Assembly: GCF_002090175.1 (NCBI RefSeq)
Contig: NZ_BBRN01000004.1
Coordinates: forward strand, 496,001 to 560,000
Direction: 5' to 3'
Length of the DNA stretch: 64,000 bases
Origin: Demequina sp. NBRC 110057
Lineage (GTDB): Bacteria; Actinomycetota; Actinomycetes; Actinomycetales; Demequinaceae
Below, piece after piece: positions 21,371 to 31,592 of the stretch (within the stretch, counting starts at the first letter, position 1; every line of letters begins with the position of its first letter). A model generated the notes under the pieces. That model saw only the letters and a program-made list of their open reading frames with translations. It was not told the DNA's origin and searched no databases. Made by a program: the position numbers and the translations under genes.

Positions 21371-21685
21371 GTGGCGACACCCGAACTGACAGAGGAGCAG
21401 CGCGCAGCCGCTCTGGTCAAGGCCACCGCGGTACGTAGCGCGCGACGCGTCTTCAAGGAGGAGCTCGCGCGCGGCGAGATGAGCCTTGACCAGGCCATCA
21501 CCCGTGCCAAGAGCGACGAGGCGCTGGCGGGAATCCGCGTGCGTGACCTCCTGCAGTGCCTGCCCGGCATCGGCCCCAAGCGTGCCGAGACCGCCATGGA
21601 GGAGATCGGCATCTCCCAGGCACGCCGTATCCGTGGGCTCGGCGCCCACCAGGTGTCCGCGCTGGTCGAGCGCGAGGGTCGATGA
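21371..21685 (+). CDS. mihF: Integration host factor, actinobacterial type
   Basis: Small nucleoid-associated protein (104 residues) unrelated to enteric IHF. It has the [18 protein letters not shown]-terminal helix and the H2TH-like DNA-binding segment [25 protein letters not shown] 21371 is preferred over GTG 21356 because AGGA stands 6 bases upstream and the N-terminus matches the family. It overlaps gmk by 4 bases, the usual actinobacterial pairing. Confidence 0.93.
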   Translation: MATPELTEEQRAAALVKATAVRSARRVFKEELARGEMSLDQAITRAKSDEALAGIRVRDLLQCLPGIGPKRAETAMEEIGISQARRIRGLGAHQVSALVEREGR

Positions 21686-22236
21686 GTCGACTCGTCGTGC
21701 TGGCGGGCCCCACGGCCGTCGGGAAGGGCACCCTGGTGCGTGCGCTCAAGGAGCGCCACCCCGATGTTTGGCTGTCGGTGTCCGCGACCACGCGCGCGCC
21801 GCGACCGGGGGAGACCGAAGGGGTCGAGTATCACTTCGTCGACCCCACCGAGTTTGACCGCATGATCGCTCAGGGTGACCTTCTCGAGTGGGCGACCGTG
21901 CACGGCACGCATCGGTACGGCACGCCCCGCGGCCCGGTTGAGCAGCACCTCGCGGCGGGGGACCCGTCGCTGCTGGAGATCGACCTGCAGGGGGCACGGC
22001 TCGTCAAGGAGTCGATGCCGGAGGCCCTGTTCGTGTTCATCGAGCCGCCGTCCTGGGACGAGTTGGTGCGACGCCTCGTGGGGCGGGGTACCGAGTCCGA
22101 GGAGGAGCGGGAGCGACGCCTCGAGACGGCGCGCGGCGAGCTCGCCGCCGTCAGCGAGTTCGACCGCGTCATCGTGAATGACGACCTTGACCGCGCCGTG
22201 GACGAATTGGAAGCCCTCGTGAGGGACCCGCGCTAG
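21682..22236 (+). CDS. gmk: Guanylate kinase
   Basis: Phosphorylates GMP to GDP. 184 residues with P-loop [12 protein letters not shown]-binding [17 protein letters not shown] and lid [16 protein letters not shown] 21682 overlaps the mihF stop. Its TAG stop is part of the -10 box of rpoZ. Confidence 0.97.
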   Translation: MSRLVVLAGPTAVGKGTLVRALKERHPDVWLSVSATTRAPRPGETEGVEYHFVDPTEFDRMIAQGDLLEWATVHGTHRYGTPRGPVEQHLAAGDPSLLEIDLQGARLVKESMPEALFVFIEPPSWDELVRRLVGRGTESEEERERRLETARGELAAVSEFDRVIVNDDLDRAVDELEALVRDPR

Positions 22237-22239
22237 ACT
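22234..22239 (+). promoter_or_regulatory. -10 element of rpoZ
   Basis: TAGACT overlaps the gmk stop codon and lies 38 bases before the rpoZ GTG. The leader contains TGAGGAT as a possible ribosome-binding site. Confidence 0.45.
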
Positions 22240-22277
22240 GGTGCGCTGGACTTGTACGTAGCAACAATTGTGAGGAT

Positions 22278-22550
22278 GTGACCGTGGCTGGAACCGTCGC
22301 GAACCCCCAGGGAATCACCAACCCCCCAATCGACGAGCTCCTCGAGAAGGTCGACTCCAAGTACGCCCTCGTGATCTACGGCGCCAAGCGTGCCCGCCAG
22401 ATCAACTCGTACTACGAGGCGCTGGGCGAGGGCCACTTCGAGAACGTGGGCCCGCTCGTCGAAGCCGACACCACCGACAAGCCGCTCTCGGTCGCGCTGC
22501 GCGAGATCAACGAGGGCAGCCTGCTCGAGCTGGGCGACTCCGAGAAGTAA
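22278..22550 (+). CDS. rpoZ: RNA polymerase omega subunit
   Basis: Chaperones beta-prime assembly. 90 residues with [20 protein letters not shown] and the [13 protein letters not shown] helix characteristic of actinobacterial omega. GTG 22278 or GTG 22284 could be the start; the first has the better spacing to GAGGA. coaBC follows after 12 bases. Confidence 0.95.
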   Translation: MTVAGTVANPQGITNPPIDELLEKVDSKYALVIYGAKRARQINSYYEALGEGHFENVGPLVEADTTDKPLSVALREINEGSLLELGDSEK

Positions 22551-22562
22551 GACAGGCCTCCG

Positions 22563-23786
22563 ATGCGCGTCCTGCTGGGCGTCACCGGCGGCATCGCGGC
22601 CTACAAGGCCGCCCTGGTGCTGCGACTCCTCAAGGAGGAGGGGCACGACGTTCGCGTCGTGCCCACCGCCGCATCGCTCAACTTTGTGGGCCGCGCCACC
22701 TGGGAGGCGCTGTCCGGACACCCTGCACCGACGGACACGTTTGAGGACGTGCCGTCGGTGCAGCATGTCAGGCTCGGCCAGAGGGCCGATGCGGTGCTCG
22801 TCGCCCCCGCCACCGCCGACTTTCTGGCGCAGATGGCCGCGGGACGCGCGACCGACCTGCTCGGCAACGCGCTGCTCGCCACCGAGGCACCCGTCCTGGT
22901 GTGCCCGGCGATGCACACCGAGATGTGGAACGACCCCGCCGTCGTCGCCAACGTCGCCACCCTGCGCTCGCGCGGCGTGACGGTGCTCGAGCCCGCCGTC
23001 GGACGCCTTACCGGTCCAGACTCCGGGCCCGGGCGGCTTCCCGACCCCGAGGACATCGTGGGAGCCTTCCACGGGATGGTTGACCCGACCCCCGAGCCGT
23101 TCTCGGTGCTGACGGTCGGCACGTGGGGCGACCTCGACGGCGTGAGCGTCGTCATCAGTGCCGGCGGCACCCGCGAGCCGATCGACGCGGTGCGCTACCT
23201 CGGCAATCGCTCGTCCGGTCACCAGGGCTTCGCCCTCGCCGAGGCAGCGCGCGAGCGCGGCGCGACCGTCACCGTCGTCGCGGCCAACGTGACCCTGCCG
23301 CTGGGCGAGGGCATCGGTCGCGTGGACGTGGAGACCGCCGCACAACTGGCCGATGCAGTGCGCGAGGCGGCCACGGAGGCGGACGTCGTCATCATGGCGG
23401 CTGCAGTCGCGGACTATCGCGTCGCCGAGGCGTCCGCGACCAAGCTCAAGAAGGACGGCGACGCCGGGCTCACCCTCGAGCTCGTGCAGACCGAGGATGT
23501 GCTGGCCGGACTCGCCGCCTTGCGCCGGGAGGGCCAGATCATCGTGGGCTTCGCCGCGGAGACGGGCGACGCCAGCGGCTCGGTCCTCGAGCACGGCGCC
23601 GCCAAGGCGCGTCGCAAGGGCGCCGACCTGCTCGTGGTGAACGAGGTGGGGGAGTCGAAGGGGTTCGGCACCGCCGCCAACTCGGTGGTGATGCTGGACG
23701 CGGCCGGCGAGCCCGTCGCGGAGGCGAGCGGCCCGAAACTTGCCGTCGCGCACGCGATCCTGGACGCCATCGTCCGCCTGCGGTGA
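22563..23786 (+). CDS. coaBC: Bifunctional phosphopantothenoylcysteine synthetase / decarboxylase
   Basis: Two coenzyme A steps in one protein of 407 residues. The N-terminal flavin decarboxylase domain has GVTGGIAAYKA and the PAMHTEMW motif. The C-terminal synthetase begins near residue 190 with ISAGGTREPIDAVRYLGNRSSG and has AAVADYR and the KLKK motif. Its co-location with rpoZ, gmk and metK is a common actinobacterial arrangement. Confidence 0.96.
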   Translation: MRVLLGVTGGIAAYKAALVLRLLKEEGHDVRVVPTAASLNFVGRATWEALSGHPAPTDTFEDVPSVQHVRLGQRADAVLVAPATADFLAQMAAGRATDLLGNALLATEAPVLVCPAMHTEMWNDPAVVANVATLRSRGVTVLEPAVGRLTGPDSGPGRLPDPEDIVGAFHGMVDPTPEPFSVLTVGTWGDLDGVSVVISAGGTREPIDAVRYLGNRSSGHQGFALAEAARERGATVTVVAANVTLPLGEGIGRVDVETAAQLADAVREAATEADVVIMAAAVADYRVAEASATKLKKDGDAGLTLELVQTEDVLAGLAALRREGQIIVGFAAETGDASGSVLEHGAAKARRKGADLLVVNEVGESKGFGTAANSVVMLDAAGEPVAEASGPKLAVAHAILDAIVRLR

Positions 23787-23796
23787 GGCTGACCGG

Positions 23797-24525
23797 CTAG
23801 AGCCCGCCGCCGACCCTCAGCACCGCGCCGGAGGCGTAGGCGGCGTCCTCCGACAGCAGCCAGGCGACGGCGCCGGCAATCTCGCCGGGCTCACCGGGCC
23901 TTCCCCAGGGGATGGCGGCGGCTACCTTGTCCGGCCGCTCGGGATCGGCATGAAAGTCGGTCCTCACCGTGCCGGGCTCGACGCACGACACCCGGATGCC
24001 CGCGGGGCCGAGTTCGCGCGCAAGCCCCTGGGCGAACATCGCCACTCCCGCCTTCGCCGCCGCGTAGTGCACGTACGTCCCCGGGGAGCCCTGCTGGGTG
24101 GCCGCCGACCCGATGAGCACGATGCTGGCGCCCGCTCCCAGGTGATCGAGGGCGGCGCGGCAGGTGAGGATGGGCCCGGTGAGGGTGACCTCGATGTCGC
24201 GCGCCAGGGCGCCGGGATCTTGGTCGCTCAGGCCACCCACCGCCGTCGCGGCCCCCGCATTGGCGACCACGCCGCCGAGCTGGCCGCGCCGGCTCGCCTC
24301 GGCGAAGAATCGCGCCAGGGACGATGCCTCGGTGATGTCGACGGTGACCGGCCAGGCCTCGCCGCCACGGGAGCGGATCTCGGCCGCGACGGCATCGGCC
24401 GCCTCCTCGTCCCGGCGGTAGCCGACGACCACGGACCAGCCCTCGGCGGCTGCCCGCAGGGCGATCGCACGCCCGATCCCGCGCGAGGCTCCGGTGACTG
24501 CGAGGACCTTCCGAGGCGTCGTCAT
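23797..24525 (-). CDS. Short-chain dehydrogenase/reductase
   Basis: NAD(P)-dependent oxidoreductase of 242 residues. Visible: cofactor motif TGASRGIG near the N-terminus, the structural NAG in VVANAGAAT, and the catalytic YAAAK with an upstream Ser. The likely start is ATG 24525, 31 bases after the stop of the upstream minus-strand gene, so both may be co-transcribed. It is closest in pattern to FabG-like reductases; substrate unknown. Confidence 0.88.
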   Translation of the reverse strand: MTTPRKVLAVTGASRGIGRAIALRAAAEGWSVVVGYRRDEEAADAVAAEIRSRGGEAWPVTVDITEASSLARFFAEASRRGQLGGVVANAGAATAVGGLSDQDPGALARDIEVTLTGPILTCRAALDHLGAGASIVLIGSAATQQGSPGTYVHYAAAKAGVAMFAQGLARELGPAGIRVSCVEPGTVRTDFHADPERPDKVAAAIPWGRPGEPGEIAGAVAWLLSEDAAYASGAVLRVGGGL

Positions 24526-24556
24526 GGCGACGATCGTGGCACAGCTGGCCGCGCCG

Positions 24557-25069
24557 TCAGCGCCGGTCCCGCTCCAACAGGGCCGTGACGAACGCGTAGG
24601 ACGCGTCGCGTGCCCCGGGCCACTGAGACTCGCGGGGACCGGCCACGTTGATGAGGAGCTCGCGGCCGAGACCCGAGAGCCACGCGAAGGCCTCATCGGG
24701 CGTGGCGGGGGAGACGAGGCACGGACGGCTCAGCTCGGCGGCGGTGCCGACGGCGCGCGCGGCACCCTCGGACACCTCGGGATCGCCAAGCACGAGCGTC
24801 GCATGGGAGTCGCGGACGTTGAGACGCGTGCGGATCTCGGGGTCGGCCGACATGGTGGGCTTGAGTCCGGGATAGTCGATCAGCACCCCGGGGGCGTAGG
24901 GCTTGTCCTCGGCGATGCCTCCGGCGGGGCACCACCCGCCGTGGACCACCTTCATCGCGATGGCGGCGTCGAGGGCGCCGCGGTCCACTCCGGTCTGCCC
25001 TCCCGCGATGATCCGGGCGATGACTCCGCCCGTCCCCGTGACCTCGTCCGCCCGTGTCCCTCCTCGCAT
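24557..25069 (-). CDS. SLOG-fold YpsA-like protein (annotated in databases as putative molybdenum carrier)
   Basis: 170 residues with GGQTGVDRGALDAA close to the N-terminus, the nucleotide-binding signature of YpsA-like SLOG proteins. GGWCPAGGIAEDK and a Thr/Asp-rich LNVRDSHATLVLGD support the call. The name molybdenum carrier comes from one crystal structure; family members are thought to bind nucleotide-derived ligands. ATG 25069 is chosen because TAGGTT (minus strand, 25077-25082) is 7 bases upstream, giving a leaderless mRNA. Divergent from metK. Confidence 0.75.
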   Translation of the reverse strand: MRGGTRADEVTGTGGVIARIIAGGQTGVDRGALDAAIAMKVVHGGWCPAGGIAEDKPYAPGVLIDYPGLKPTMSADPEIRTRLNVRDSHATLVLGDPEVSEGAARAVGTAAELSRPCLVSPATPDEAFAWLSGLGRELLINVAGPRESQWPGARDASYAFVTALLERDRR

Positions 25070-25076
25070 GCACACG

Positions 25077-25082
25077 AACCTA
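25077..25082 (-). promoter_or_regulatory. -10 element of the YpsA-like gene
   Basis: Minus-strand TAGGTT lies 7 bases before ATG 25069. Together with the metK box on the other strand it forms the inverted repeat CCTAGCGG / CCGCTAGG. Confidence 0.4.
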
Positions 25083-25166
25083 GCGGTCGGGCCGGGGATG
25101 CGGAATGGGGCCGAGGTCCCGGCGTGGCGGCGCGAGCACGCGCCCCGCGGTGTCGGACCGCGCCGC

Positions 25167-25172
25167 TAGGCT
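25167..25172 (+). promoter_or_regulatory. -10 element of metK
   Basis: TAGGCT ends 7 bases before the metK ATG, implying a leaderless transcript. No SAM riboswitch is present in the roughly 100-base gap. Confidence 0.5.
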
Positions 25173-25179
25173 TGCCCGC

Positions 25180-26349
25180 ATGACTGATCTGCGGCTTTTC
25201 ACGTCCGAGTCCGTGACCGAGGGCCACCCCGACAAGGTGTGTGACCAGGTCTCCGACGCGATCCTGGACGCGATGCTTACGCAGGACCCCGCCGCGCGCG
25301 TCGCTGTGGAAACAATGGTGACCACCGGGCTCGTGCACGTGGCCGGAGAGGTCACCACCGAGGCGTACGTCGACATCCCCGGCACCATCCGCGACGTCGT
25401 CACGGGAATCGGCTACACGTCCTCGAAGGTGGGCTTCGACGGCGACTCGTGCGGCGTCTCCGTCTCCATCGGCGAGCAGAGCGCCGACATCTGGGCCGGC
25501 GTGGGCTCCGCCACGGACACCGACGGCTCGGAGCTCGGCGCCGGCGACCAGGGCCTGATGTTCGGCTACGCGTGCACCGACACCCCCGAGCTCATGCCGC
25601 TGCCCATCGCGATGGCGCACCGCCTCACGCAGCGCCTCGCCGAGGTGCGCAAAGACGGCACGGTCGCCGGCCTGCGCCCTGACGGCAAGGCCCAGGTCAC
25701 CATCGGCTACGACGGCGACGTCGCGCGCACCGTCGACACCGTGGTGCTGTCGAGCCAGCACGACGAGTCCTGGGTCACCCAGGACCTGCGTGCCCAGCTC
25801 GAGGAGGCAGTGATCGCGCCGGTCCTCGCCGCCTACGAGCTCGACGCCACGGGCCACAGGAGCCTGATCAACCCCACCGGTCGCTTCGAGATCGGCGGGC
25901 CCAAGGGCGACGCCGGCCTCACCGGCCGCAAGATCATCGTCGACACCTACGGCGGCATGGCCCGCCACGGCGGCGGCGCGTTCTCGGGCAAGGACCCGTC
26001 GAAGGTGGACCGCTCGGCCGCCTACGCGATGCGCTGGGTCGCCAAGAACGTCGTGGCCGCGGGCCTTGCGGAGCGCTGCGAGGTGCAGGTGGCCTACGCC
26101 ATCGGCACGGCGCACCCCGTCGGGCTCTACGTCGAGACCTTCGGCACCGCCACGGTGGACCCCGCGCGCATCGAGGCCGCCATCAAGGAGGTCTTCGACC
26201 TGCGGCCCACCGCGATCATCGACGCGCTCGACCTGCGCCGCCCGATCTACCGCTCCACGGCCGCCTACGGCCACTTCGGTCGCGAGCTGCCGGACTTCAC
26301 GTGGGAGCGCACCGACCGCGCGGACGCGCTCGCCGCGGCCGCGCAGTAG
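25180..26349 (+). CDS. metK: S-adenosylmethionine synthetase
   Basis: Makes SAM from ATP and methionine. 389 residues: [17 protein letters not shown] with the ATP-binding His, [10 protein letters not shown], and [16 protein letters not shown] near residue 265 as the P-loop-like motif. Start ATG 25180 matches the family N-terminus. priA follows 28 bases on. Confidence 0.98.
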   Translation: MTDLRLFTSESVTEGHPDKVCDQVSDAILDAMLTQDPAARVAVETMVTTGLVHVAGEVTTEAYVDIPGTIRDVVTGIGYTSSKVGFDGDSCGVSVSIGEQSADIWAGVGSATDTDGSELGAGDQGLMFGYACTDTPELMPLPIAMAHRLTQRLAEVRKDGTVAGLRPDGKAQVTIGYDGDVARTVDTVVLSSQHDESWVTQDLRAQLEEAVIAPVLAAYELDATGHRSLINPTGRFEIGGPKGDAGLTGRKIIVDTYGGMARHGGGAFSGKDPSKVDRSAAYAMRWVAKNVVAAGLAERCEVQVAYAIGTAHPVGLYVETFGTATVDPARIEAAIKEVFDLRPTAIIDALDLRRPIYRSTAAYGHFGRELPDFTWERTDRADALAAAAQ

Positions 26350-26377
26350 CGGCCGCAGCCATCGGCAGGAGTGCAGC

Positions 26378-28432
26378 GTGAGTGAGGGAGGCGTCGGCGA
26401 CGACGCGCTCTTCTCGCTGCCCGCGCCCGGCCCCGCCCCAGCCCCTGCACCCTCTCGCAAGCGTCGCGCGGCCCCGCCCGTCGAGGACGAGGCGGGACCC
26501 GTCGCACGCGTGCGGGTGGACAGCCCGCTTCCGCACCTCGATAAGCCCCTGGACTACCGGGTGCCCCCGAAGCTCGCGGACACGGTGGAGGTCGGCTCGC
26601 GCGTGAGGGTCCCGATGGCGGGTCAGCTCGTCTCGGCAGTGGTCACAGCGATCGCCGAGAACAGCGACTTCGACGGCGCGCTCGCGCGCGTGAAGTCGAG
26701 CTCGCTGGTCCCCTCGTTCACGCCCGATGCCGTGGCGCTCGCCGAGCGCATCGCGCGCCGCTACGCAGGCTCGACCTGGGACGTCCTGCGCCTCATGGCG
26801 CCCCCGCGCGTTCTTGCCGTCGAGAAGCGCGACTGGGACGCTCCCGACCCCGATCCCGCCTACGCGGAGGCGCTTGCCGCCGCGCCAGGCTCGACGGGCG
26901 GGCTCGCGCTGCGACCGGGCGACCGCGTCGTGTGGCAGGGCCTTCCCGAGGCCGATCCCCGGACGTCGGTGCCCGCCCGGGCGATGGTCGAGGCGGCGCT
27001 AGCGGCCGTGGGTGAGGACGCATCTGCAGTGCTGGTGGTGCCCGATGGCAGGAGCATCGGGGCCGTGCTCGCCGAGTGCGAGCGGCGCGGCCTCACGCGG
27101 TGGCGCGCCGGTCACGGCGGCCAGGTCGCCGTGCTCGACGCCGACGACGGACCGAGCGTGCGGTTCGGCTCCTACGTCGCCGCCATGCGCGGCCACGCCC
27201 GCATCGTCGTGGGCACGCGGCCCGCCGTCATGCAGCCCGTCCCGCGGCTCGGGCTCCTGATGCTGTGGGACGAGGCCAACGGCGTCTACGAGGAGCTGCA
27301 CGCGCCGTACCCGCACGCCAGGACCATCGCCGCGATGCGCGCCGAGGAGGGTGCCGCCGTCGTGATCGGCGGCTACGCGCTGAGCGCAGACGCGATCGCC
27401 CTCGTCGAGCACGGGTGGGCACGCTCGGCAGTCCCATCGCGCGACGAGGCCCGCGAGGCGGTGCCGGCGATGGACATCCTCACGCAGGAGCGACGCGACG
27501 CCGAGGGACCGGGCGGCTGGCACTGGATGCCGTCGAGCGCCTGGCGCGCGCTCACCAAGGCCCGCGAGCGCGGCCCGGTCGCCGTCATGGTCCCGCGCGC
27601 CGGCTACGTCCACGCTGCCGCCTGCGCGACGTGTGACGCGTGGGCGCTGTGCCGGCAGTGCGAGTCTCCGCTGGCGCTGCCCGCCGCGGGCGCCGTCCCC
27701 GTCTGCCTCGAGAACGGCCACACGCAGCCCGACTGGCACTGCCCCGAGTGCCACGGTCACAGCCTCAAGCACCTACGTCAGGGAATCGAGCGCATCGCCG
27801 AGCAGCTCCAGCGCATGGCCCCCGACGTGCCGCTCACCGTCTCCAGCGCTGCGACCGGAGTGGTGGCGGACCTCGCGGTGGACGCCGGGATCGTCGTCGC
27901 GACCCCCGCGGCGCTCCCCGCCGTGAGCGGTGGCTACGCGCACCTGGTCATCGTGGACGCCGGCGTTCCCGCGCACGCCGGGCTCGGCGCTGAACTGCGC
28001 GCCGTGCGGTGGTGGATCACAGCATCGGCCCTCGTCAGGAGCCGCGCCGACGGGGGAGCGGTCACCATCGTCGGCGAACTTCCCGACCTGACGCGCCGCG
28101 CGTTGTCCACGTGGTCGCCGGTGGACGCCGCCCGCGAGGAGTTCGCCGAGCGCGCGCCGCTGGGCTTCCCGCCCCATCGCCGCCACGTCGAGGTCACCGG
28201 CGACCAGTGGACGGTGGACGCGGCGCTCTCCGCTGCCGGCGTGAGCGACGGCGGGGATGGCGCCACGGTCATCGCCCGGCCCGACGGCGCCTCGCTCCTG
28301 CTGCCGCGCGGACGGGCCCAGGCCGTGGTCGATGCGCTGCGGACGCATCAGCAGCGGCTGTCGGCGGCGCGCGGCAAGGAGCGCGCCGAGGTGAGACTCA
28401 AGGTGGACGGCCCGCTCGAACTGCCGAGGTGA
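26378..28432 (+). CDS. priA: Primosomal protein N' (PriA), actinobacterial helicase-less form
   Basis: 684 residues. The N-terminal 3'-DNA-binding domain (VRVDSPLPHLDKPLDYRVP) is clear and the zinc cluster survives (CATCDAWALCRQC, then WHCPECHG). However, no GxGKT Walker A or DEAH box is found in the central region, where the nucleotide site would be (it reads VLVVPDGRSIGAVL). Loss of helicase motifs is typical of actinobacterial PriA. It probably keeps a structural role in replication restart. GTG 26378 is the assumed start; the first 45 residues are low-complexity Pro/Ala. Confidence 0.88.
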   Translation: MSEGGVGDDALFSLPAPGPAPAPAPSRKRRAAPPVEDEAGPVARVRVDSPLPHLDKPLDYRVPPKLADTVEVGSRVRVPMAGQLVSAVVTAIAENSDFDGALARVKSSSLVPSFTPDAVALAERIARRYAGSTWDVLRLMAPPRVLAVEKRDWDAPDPDPAYAEALAAAPGSTGGLALRPGDRVVWQGLPEADPRTSVPARAMVEAALAAVGEDASAVLVVPDGRSIGAVLAECERRGLTRWRAGHGGQVAVLDADDGPSVRFGSYVAAMRGHARIVVGTRPAVMQPVPRLGLLMLWDEANGVYEELHAPYPHARTIAAMRAEEGAAVVIGGYALSADAIALVEHGWARSAVPSRDEAREAVPAMDILTQERRDAEGPGGWHWMPSSAWRALTKARERGPVAVMVPRAGYVHAAACATCDAWALCRQCESPLALPAAGAVPVCLENGHTQPDWHCPECHGHSLKHLRQGIERIAEQLQRMAPDVPLTVSSAATGVVADLAVDAGIVVATPAALPAVSGGYAHLVIVDAGVPAHAGLGAELRAVRWWITASALVRSRADGGAVTIVGELPDLTRRALSTWSPVDAAREEFAERAPLGFPPHRRHVEVTGDQWTVDAALSAAGVSDGGDGATVIARPDGASLLLPRGRAQAVVDALRTHQQRLSAARGKERAEVRLKVDGPLELPR

Positions 28433-28479
28433 GGCCCGCCCACGGCGCCCCACCCGCGAGGAGGCGTGCCGCGCGCACC

Positions 28480-28485
28480 TACGAT
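28480..28485 (+). promoter_or_regulatory. -10 element of fmt
   Basis: TACGAT stands 6 bases before the fmt ATG, consistent with a leaderless transcript. Confidence 0.4.
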
Positions 28486-28491
28486 GGACGC

Positions 28492-29424
28492 ATGCGCCTC
28501 CTCTTCGCCGGAACTCCCGACGTCGCCGTGCCCGCGCTCGAGGCCCTCGTCGCCTCCGAGCACGAGGTCGCGGCAGTGATCACCCAGCCCGACGCCCGCG
28601 GCAAGCGCGGCAAGCAACTCCACGCGAGCCCGGTGAAGGTCGCGGCGCAGGCGCACGGCCTTACCGTCCTCGACCCGGCAGATGCGCGCGACCCCGAGTT
28701 CATCGCTCAGGTGGCGGCCCTCGAGGCGGACGCCGCCGCCGTCGTGGCCTACGGGCAGATCCTTCGCCCCGCCCTCCTGGACGCGACAGCGCACGGCTGG
28801 GTCAACCTTCACTTTTCGATCCTTCCCGCGTGGCGCGGCGCTGCCCCGGTGCAGCGGTCGCTCATGGCGGGAGACGAGATCACCGGCGCCACCACCTTCC
28901 TGCTCGACAGGGGAATGGATACCGGCCCCGTCATCGGCACCATGACCGAACGAATCCGACCCACGGATACCGCCGGAGACCTGCTGGATCGCCTCGCGGT
29001 CGCGGGCGCCCCGTTCCTGCTCCAGTCGATCGAGGCGCTCGTGGCCGGCGCCGCCGTCCCCGCCGCCCAGCCCGAGGACGGCGTGAGCCACGCCGCGAAG
29101 CTCACCCGCGACGACGCGTACGTCGTGTGGGACCTTCCCAGCCACGTGGTGGATCGCCAGATCCGCGGCTGCACGCCGGCGCCCGGCGCCTGGACCACGC
29201 TTCCCGATGGTTCCGTCGCCAAGCTGGGGCCCGTCACCCCCGTCGAGGGCGCGACGGGCACCCCCGGCCACGTGTACGAGGAGGATGGCCGCGTGCTCGT
29301 GGCCACCGGTTCCACACCGGTCGCCCTCAGCACCATCGCTCCCGCAGGCAAGAAGCCGATGGACGCCGCGGCCTGGTGGCGCGGCGCACGCCTGGGCGAC
29401 GCCGCCATCCTGGGAGAGGCATGA
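28492..29424 (+). CDS. fmt: Methionyl-tRNA formyltransferase
   Basis: Formylates initiator Met-tRNA using 10-formyl-tetrahydrofolate. 310 residues: LLFAGTPDVAVPAL, RGKRGKQLHASPVKVAA, and the catalytic block LHFSILPAWRGAAPVQRS with the Asn replaced by Phe-Ser context as seen in some relatives. C-terminal OB-like tRNA-binding domain from about 205. Stop overlaps rsmB by 4 bases. Confidence 0.95.
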   Translation: MRLLFAGTPDVAVPALEALVASEHEVAAVITQPDARGKRGKQLHASPVKVAAQAHGLTVLDPADARDPEFIAQVAALEADAAAVVAYGQILRPALLDATAHGWVNLHFSILPAWRGAAPVQRSLMAGDEITGATTFLLDRGMDTGPVIGTMTERIRPTDTAGDLLDRLAVAGAPFLLQSIEALVAGAAVPAAQPEDGVSHAAKLTRDDAYVVWDLPSHVVDRQIRGCTPAPGAWTTLPDGSVAKLGPVTPVEGATGTPGHVYEEDGRVLVATGSTPVALSTIAPAGKKPMDAAAWWRGARLGDAAILGEA

Positions 29425-30896
29425 GCACGGAGCGCCGGGGCGGCCGGCGCGACGACCGCGGCGGCGGCCGGGACCGGAGCCGCCACGGCGACGACCGTCG
29501 GCCACCCAGGATCGACCCGGCGCGGCGCGCCGCGTACGACGTCGCGTTCGCCGTCGAGGCCGAGGACGGCTACGCGAACCTCATCATGCCCGGCATCCTC
29601 AAGCAGCACCGTCTCGCGGGACGCGATGCCGGCTTCGCGACGGAGCTCGCCTACGGCGCCCTGCGCGGGCGAGGCCTGTACGACGCGATCATCGGCGACG
29701 CCGCCCGGAGAGACGCAAGGACTCTCGACCCCGAGCTCGCCGTCGCGCTGCGGCTGGGTGTTCACCAGGCCCTCGCGATGCGCGTGCCCGCCCATGCAGC
29801 GGTCTCGGAGACGGTCGACCTGGTGCGCGCGGTTCACGGCCGTGGGGCGGGGCTCGCCAACGCTGTGATGCGCCGCGTCACCGAGCGAGACCTCGAGACG
29901 TGGCTCGCCCGCGTGGCGCCCGGCACGAGCCGCGAGTCCCTCGCGATCCGCCACTCGCACCCCGCGTGGGTGGTGGGCGAGCTCGAGCACGCGCTGCGTC
30001 ACGACGGCAGGGCCGGCGAACTCACGCAGCTCCTGGAGGCGGACAACGCCCCGGCGAGCGTGACCCTCGTCGCACGACCAGGACTCGTCGATCGTGGCGC
30101 GCTGGTCGAGGAGGCGGGCGGCGCCCCTACCGTCTACTCGCCGCTCGGCGTGACGCTCCCCGGCGGGGCGCCGGGCGACGTGGCGTCGGTCGCGGAGGGC
30201 ACCGCCGCCGTCCAGGACGAGGGAAGCCAACTCGCAGCGCTCGCCCTCATCCACGCCGATGCCGCGCTCGCCGACCGCGCCCGCCCGGACGACGCCCCCG
30301 CCGGGTCAGTGATCGACCCCGGCGAACGCTGGCTCGACATGTGTGCCGGCCCCGGCGGCAAGGCGGCCCTCCTCGCCGCGGCCGCCGCCGAGGGTATGGC
30401 GACCCTCGACGCTCTCGAGTTGCACGACCACCGGGCGGCCCTGGTGCGGCGCTCGCTCAAGGCCATCCCTGAGGGCGTCGCGACCGTGCACCGTGCCGAC
30501 GCCAGGACGTGGAGCCCCGACGAGACCTACGACCGCATCCTTCTCGACGCGCCGTGCACCGGCCTCGGCGCGCTGCGCCGCCGTCCGGAGGCCCGTTGGC
30601 GCCGCAGCATCGACGACCTGGACGCCCTGGTGGACCTCCAGCACGCGCTCATCGCGCACGCGGGAAGCCTGCTCGCGCCGGGTGGCGTGCTCGCCTACGT
30701 GACCTGCTCGCCTGTGCTCGCCGAGACCCTCGACGTGGTTGAGGCGTCGGGGCTGGCGACCGTCGACACGCGCGTCGCCGTCGCATCGGCCACCGGCACC
30801 ACGCCCGGCGAGTGGGGCCGGGGCCCGCACGTGCAGCTGTGGCCGCACGCGCACGGCACCGACGCGATGTTTATTCAGCTCCTCAGGCGGGCGTAG
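29421..30896 (+). CDS. rsmB: 16S rRNA (cytosine-967-C5)-methyltransferase
   Basis: 491 residues: a low-complexity Arg/Gly/Asp N-terminus (1-35), a NusB-like RNA-binding domain (about 38-170) and a Rossmann methyltransferase domain with [14 protein letters not shown]. Both cysteines of the m5C mechanism are visible, in [15 protein letters not shown] and VTCSP. Overlap with fmt is conserved across bacteria. Confidence 0.95.
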   Translation: MSTERRGGRRDDRGGGRDRSRHGDDRRPPRIDPARRAAYDVAFAVEAEDGYANLIMPGILKQHRLAGRDAGFATELAYGALRGRGLYDAIIGDAARRDARTLDPELAVALRLGVHQALAMRVPAHAAVSETVDLVRAVHGRGAGLANAVMRRVTERDLETWLARVAPGTSRESLAIRHSHPAWVVGELEHALRHDGRAGELTQLLEADNAPASVTLVARPGLVDRGALVEEAGGAPTVYSPLGVTLPGGAPGDVASVAEGTAAVQDEGSQLAALALIHADAALADRARPDDAPAGSVIDPGERWLDMCAGPGGKAALLAAAAAEGMATLDALELHDHRAALVRRSLKAIPEGVATVHRADARTWSPDETYDRILLDAPCTGLGALRRRPEARWRRSIDDLDALVDLQHALIAHAGSLLAPGGVLAYVTCSPVLAETLDVVEASGLATVDTRVAVASATGTTPGEWGRGPHVQLWPHAHGTDAMFIQLLRRA

Positions 30897-30913
30897 GAAC
30901 ACCGGGCCTCCAC

Positions 30914-30919
30914 TACGCT
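30914..30919 (+). promoter_or_regulatory. -10 element of rpe
   Basis: TACGCT is 6 bases before ATG 30926; supports that ATG rather than the one at 30932 as the 5' end of a leaderless mRNA. Confidence 0.45.
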
Positions 30920-30925
30920 CAGGGC

Positions 30926-31591
30926 ATGGGTATGCAGATCGCCCCGTCCATCCTGTCCGCTGACTTCGCGAACCTCGAAAGCGAGATCGTGAAGGTCGAC
31001 ACCGCCGACTGGCTTCACGTCGACGTCATGGACGGCCACTTTGTGCCGAACTTGACGCTCGGCCTGCCGGTGGTGGAGCGCATCGCCGAGGTGTCGCCGA
31101 TGCCCATCGACGCGCACCTCATGATCGACGATCCCGATCACTGGGCTCCGCGGTACGCGGAGGCCGGCGCGGCATCGGTCACCTTCCACTACGAGGCCGC
31201 GAAGGACCCGCGAGCCATCGCCCGCGACCTGCGCCGCCTCGGCGCACGCGCGTCGGTGGCGCTCAAGCCAGGCACCCCCGTGGACGCCATCCTCGGCGAC
31301 CTCGCGGAGTTCGACATGGTGCTCGTCATGACCGTCGAGCCGGGCTTCGGTGGCCAGGCCTTTATGCCGGACATGATGGACAAGGTGCGCGCCCTGCGGG
31401 CGGCCTCCGACGCCGCCGACCAGGGACTGTGGATCCAGACTGACGGCGGCATCGCGCGCGACACGATCGAGACCGTGGCCCGCGCGGGTGGCGACGTCTT
31501 CGTGGCCGGCTCCGCGGTCTACGGCGCGCACGATCCTGCCGCCGAGGTGGTCGCGCTGCGCGACCTCGCGACTGCCGCGGCCCGTGGCTGA
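30926..31591 (+). CDS. rpe: Ribulose-phosphate 3-epimerase
   Basis: Interconverts ribulose 5-phosphate and xylulose 5-phosphate. 221-residue TIM barrel with [14 protein letters not shown], the metal-binding [22 protein letters not shown] and TDGGI. It leads directly into ribD and supplies the pentose-phosphate pool that feeds riboflavin synthesis (ribulose 5-phosphate is the RibB substrate). Confidence 0.96.
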   Translation: MGMQIAPSILSADFANLESEIVKVDTADWLHVDVMDGHFVPNLTLGLPVVERIAEVSPMPIDAHLMIDDPDHWAPRYAEAGAASVTFHYEAAKDPRAIARDLRRLGARASVALKPGTPVDAILGDLAEFDMVLVMTVEPGFGGQAFMPDMMDKVRALRAASDAADQGLWIQTDGGIARDTIETVARAGGDVFVAGSAVYGAHDPAAEVVALRDLATAAARG

Positions 31592-31592
31592 C

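Noticed and set aside
25076..25179. Possible SAM riboswitch before metK
   Set aside because: The gap is only about 100 bases with no riboswitch-like core; the CCTAGCGG/CCGCTAGG inverted repeat is explained by two divergent leaderless -10 boxes.
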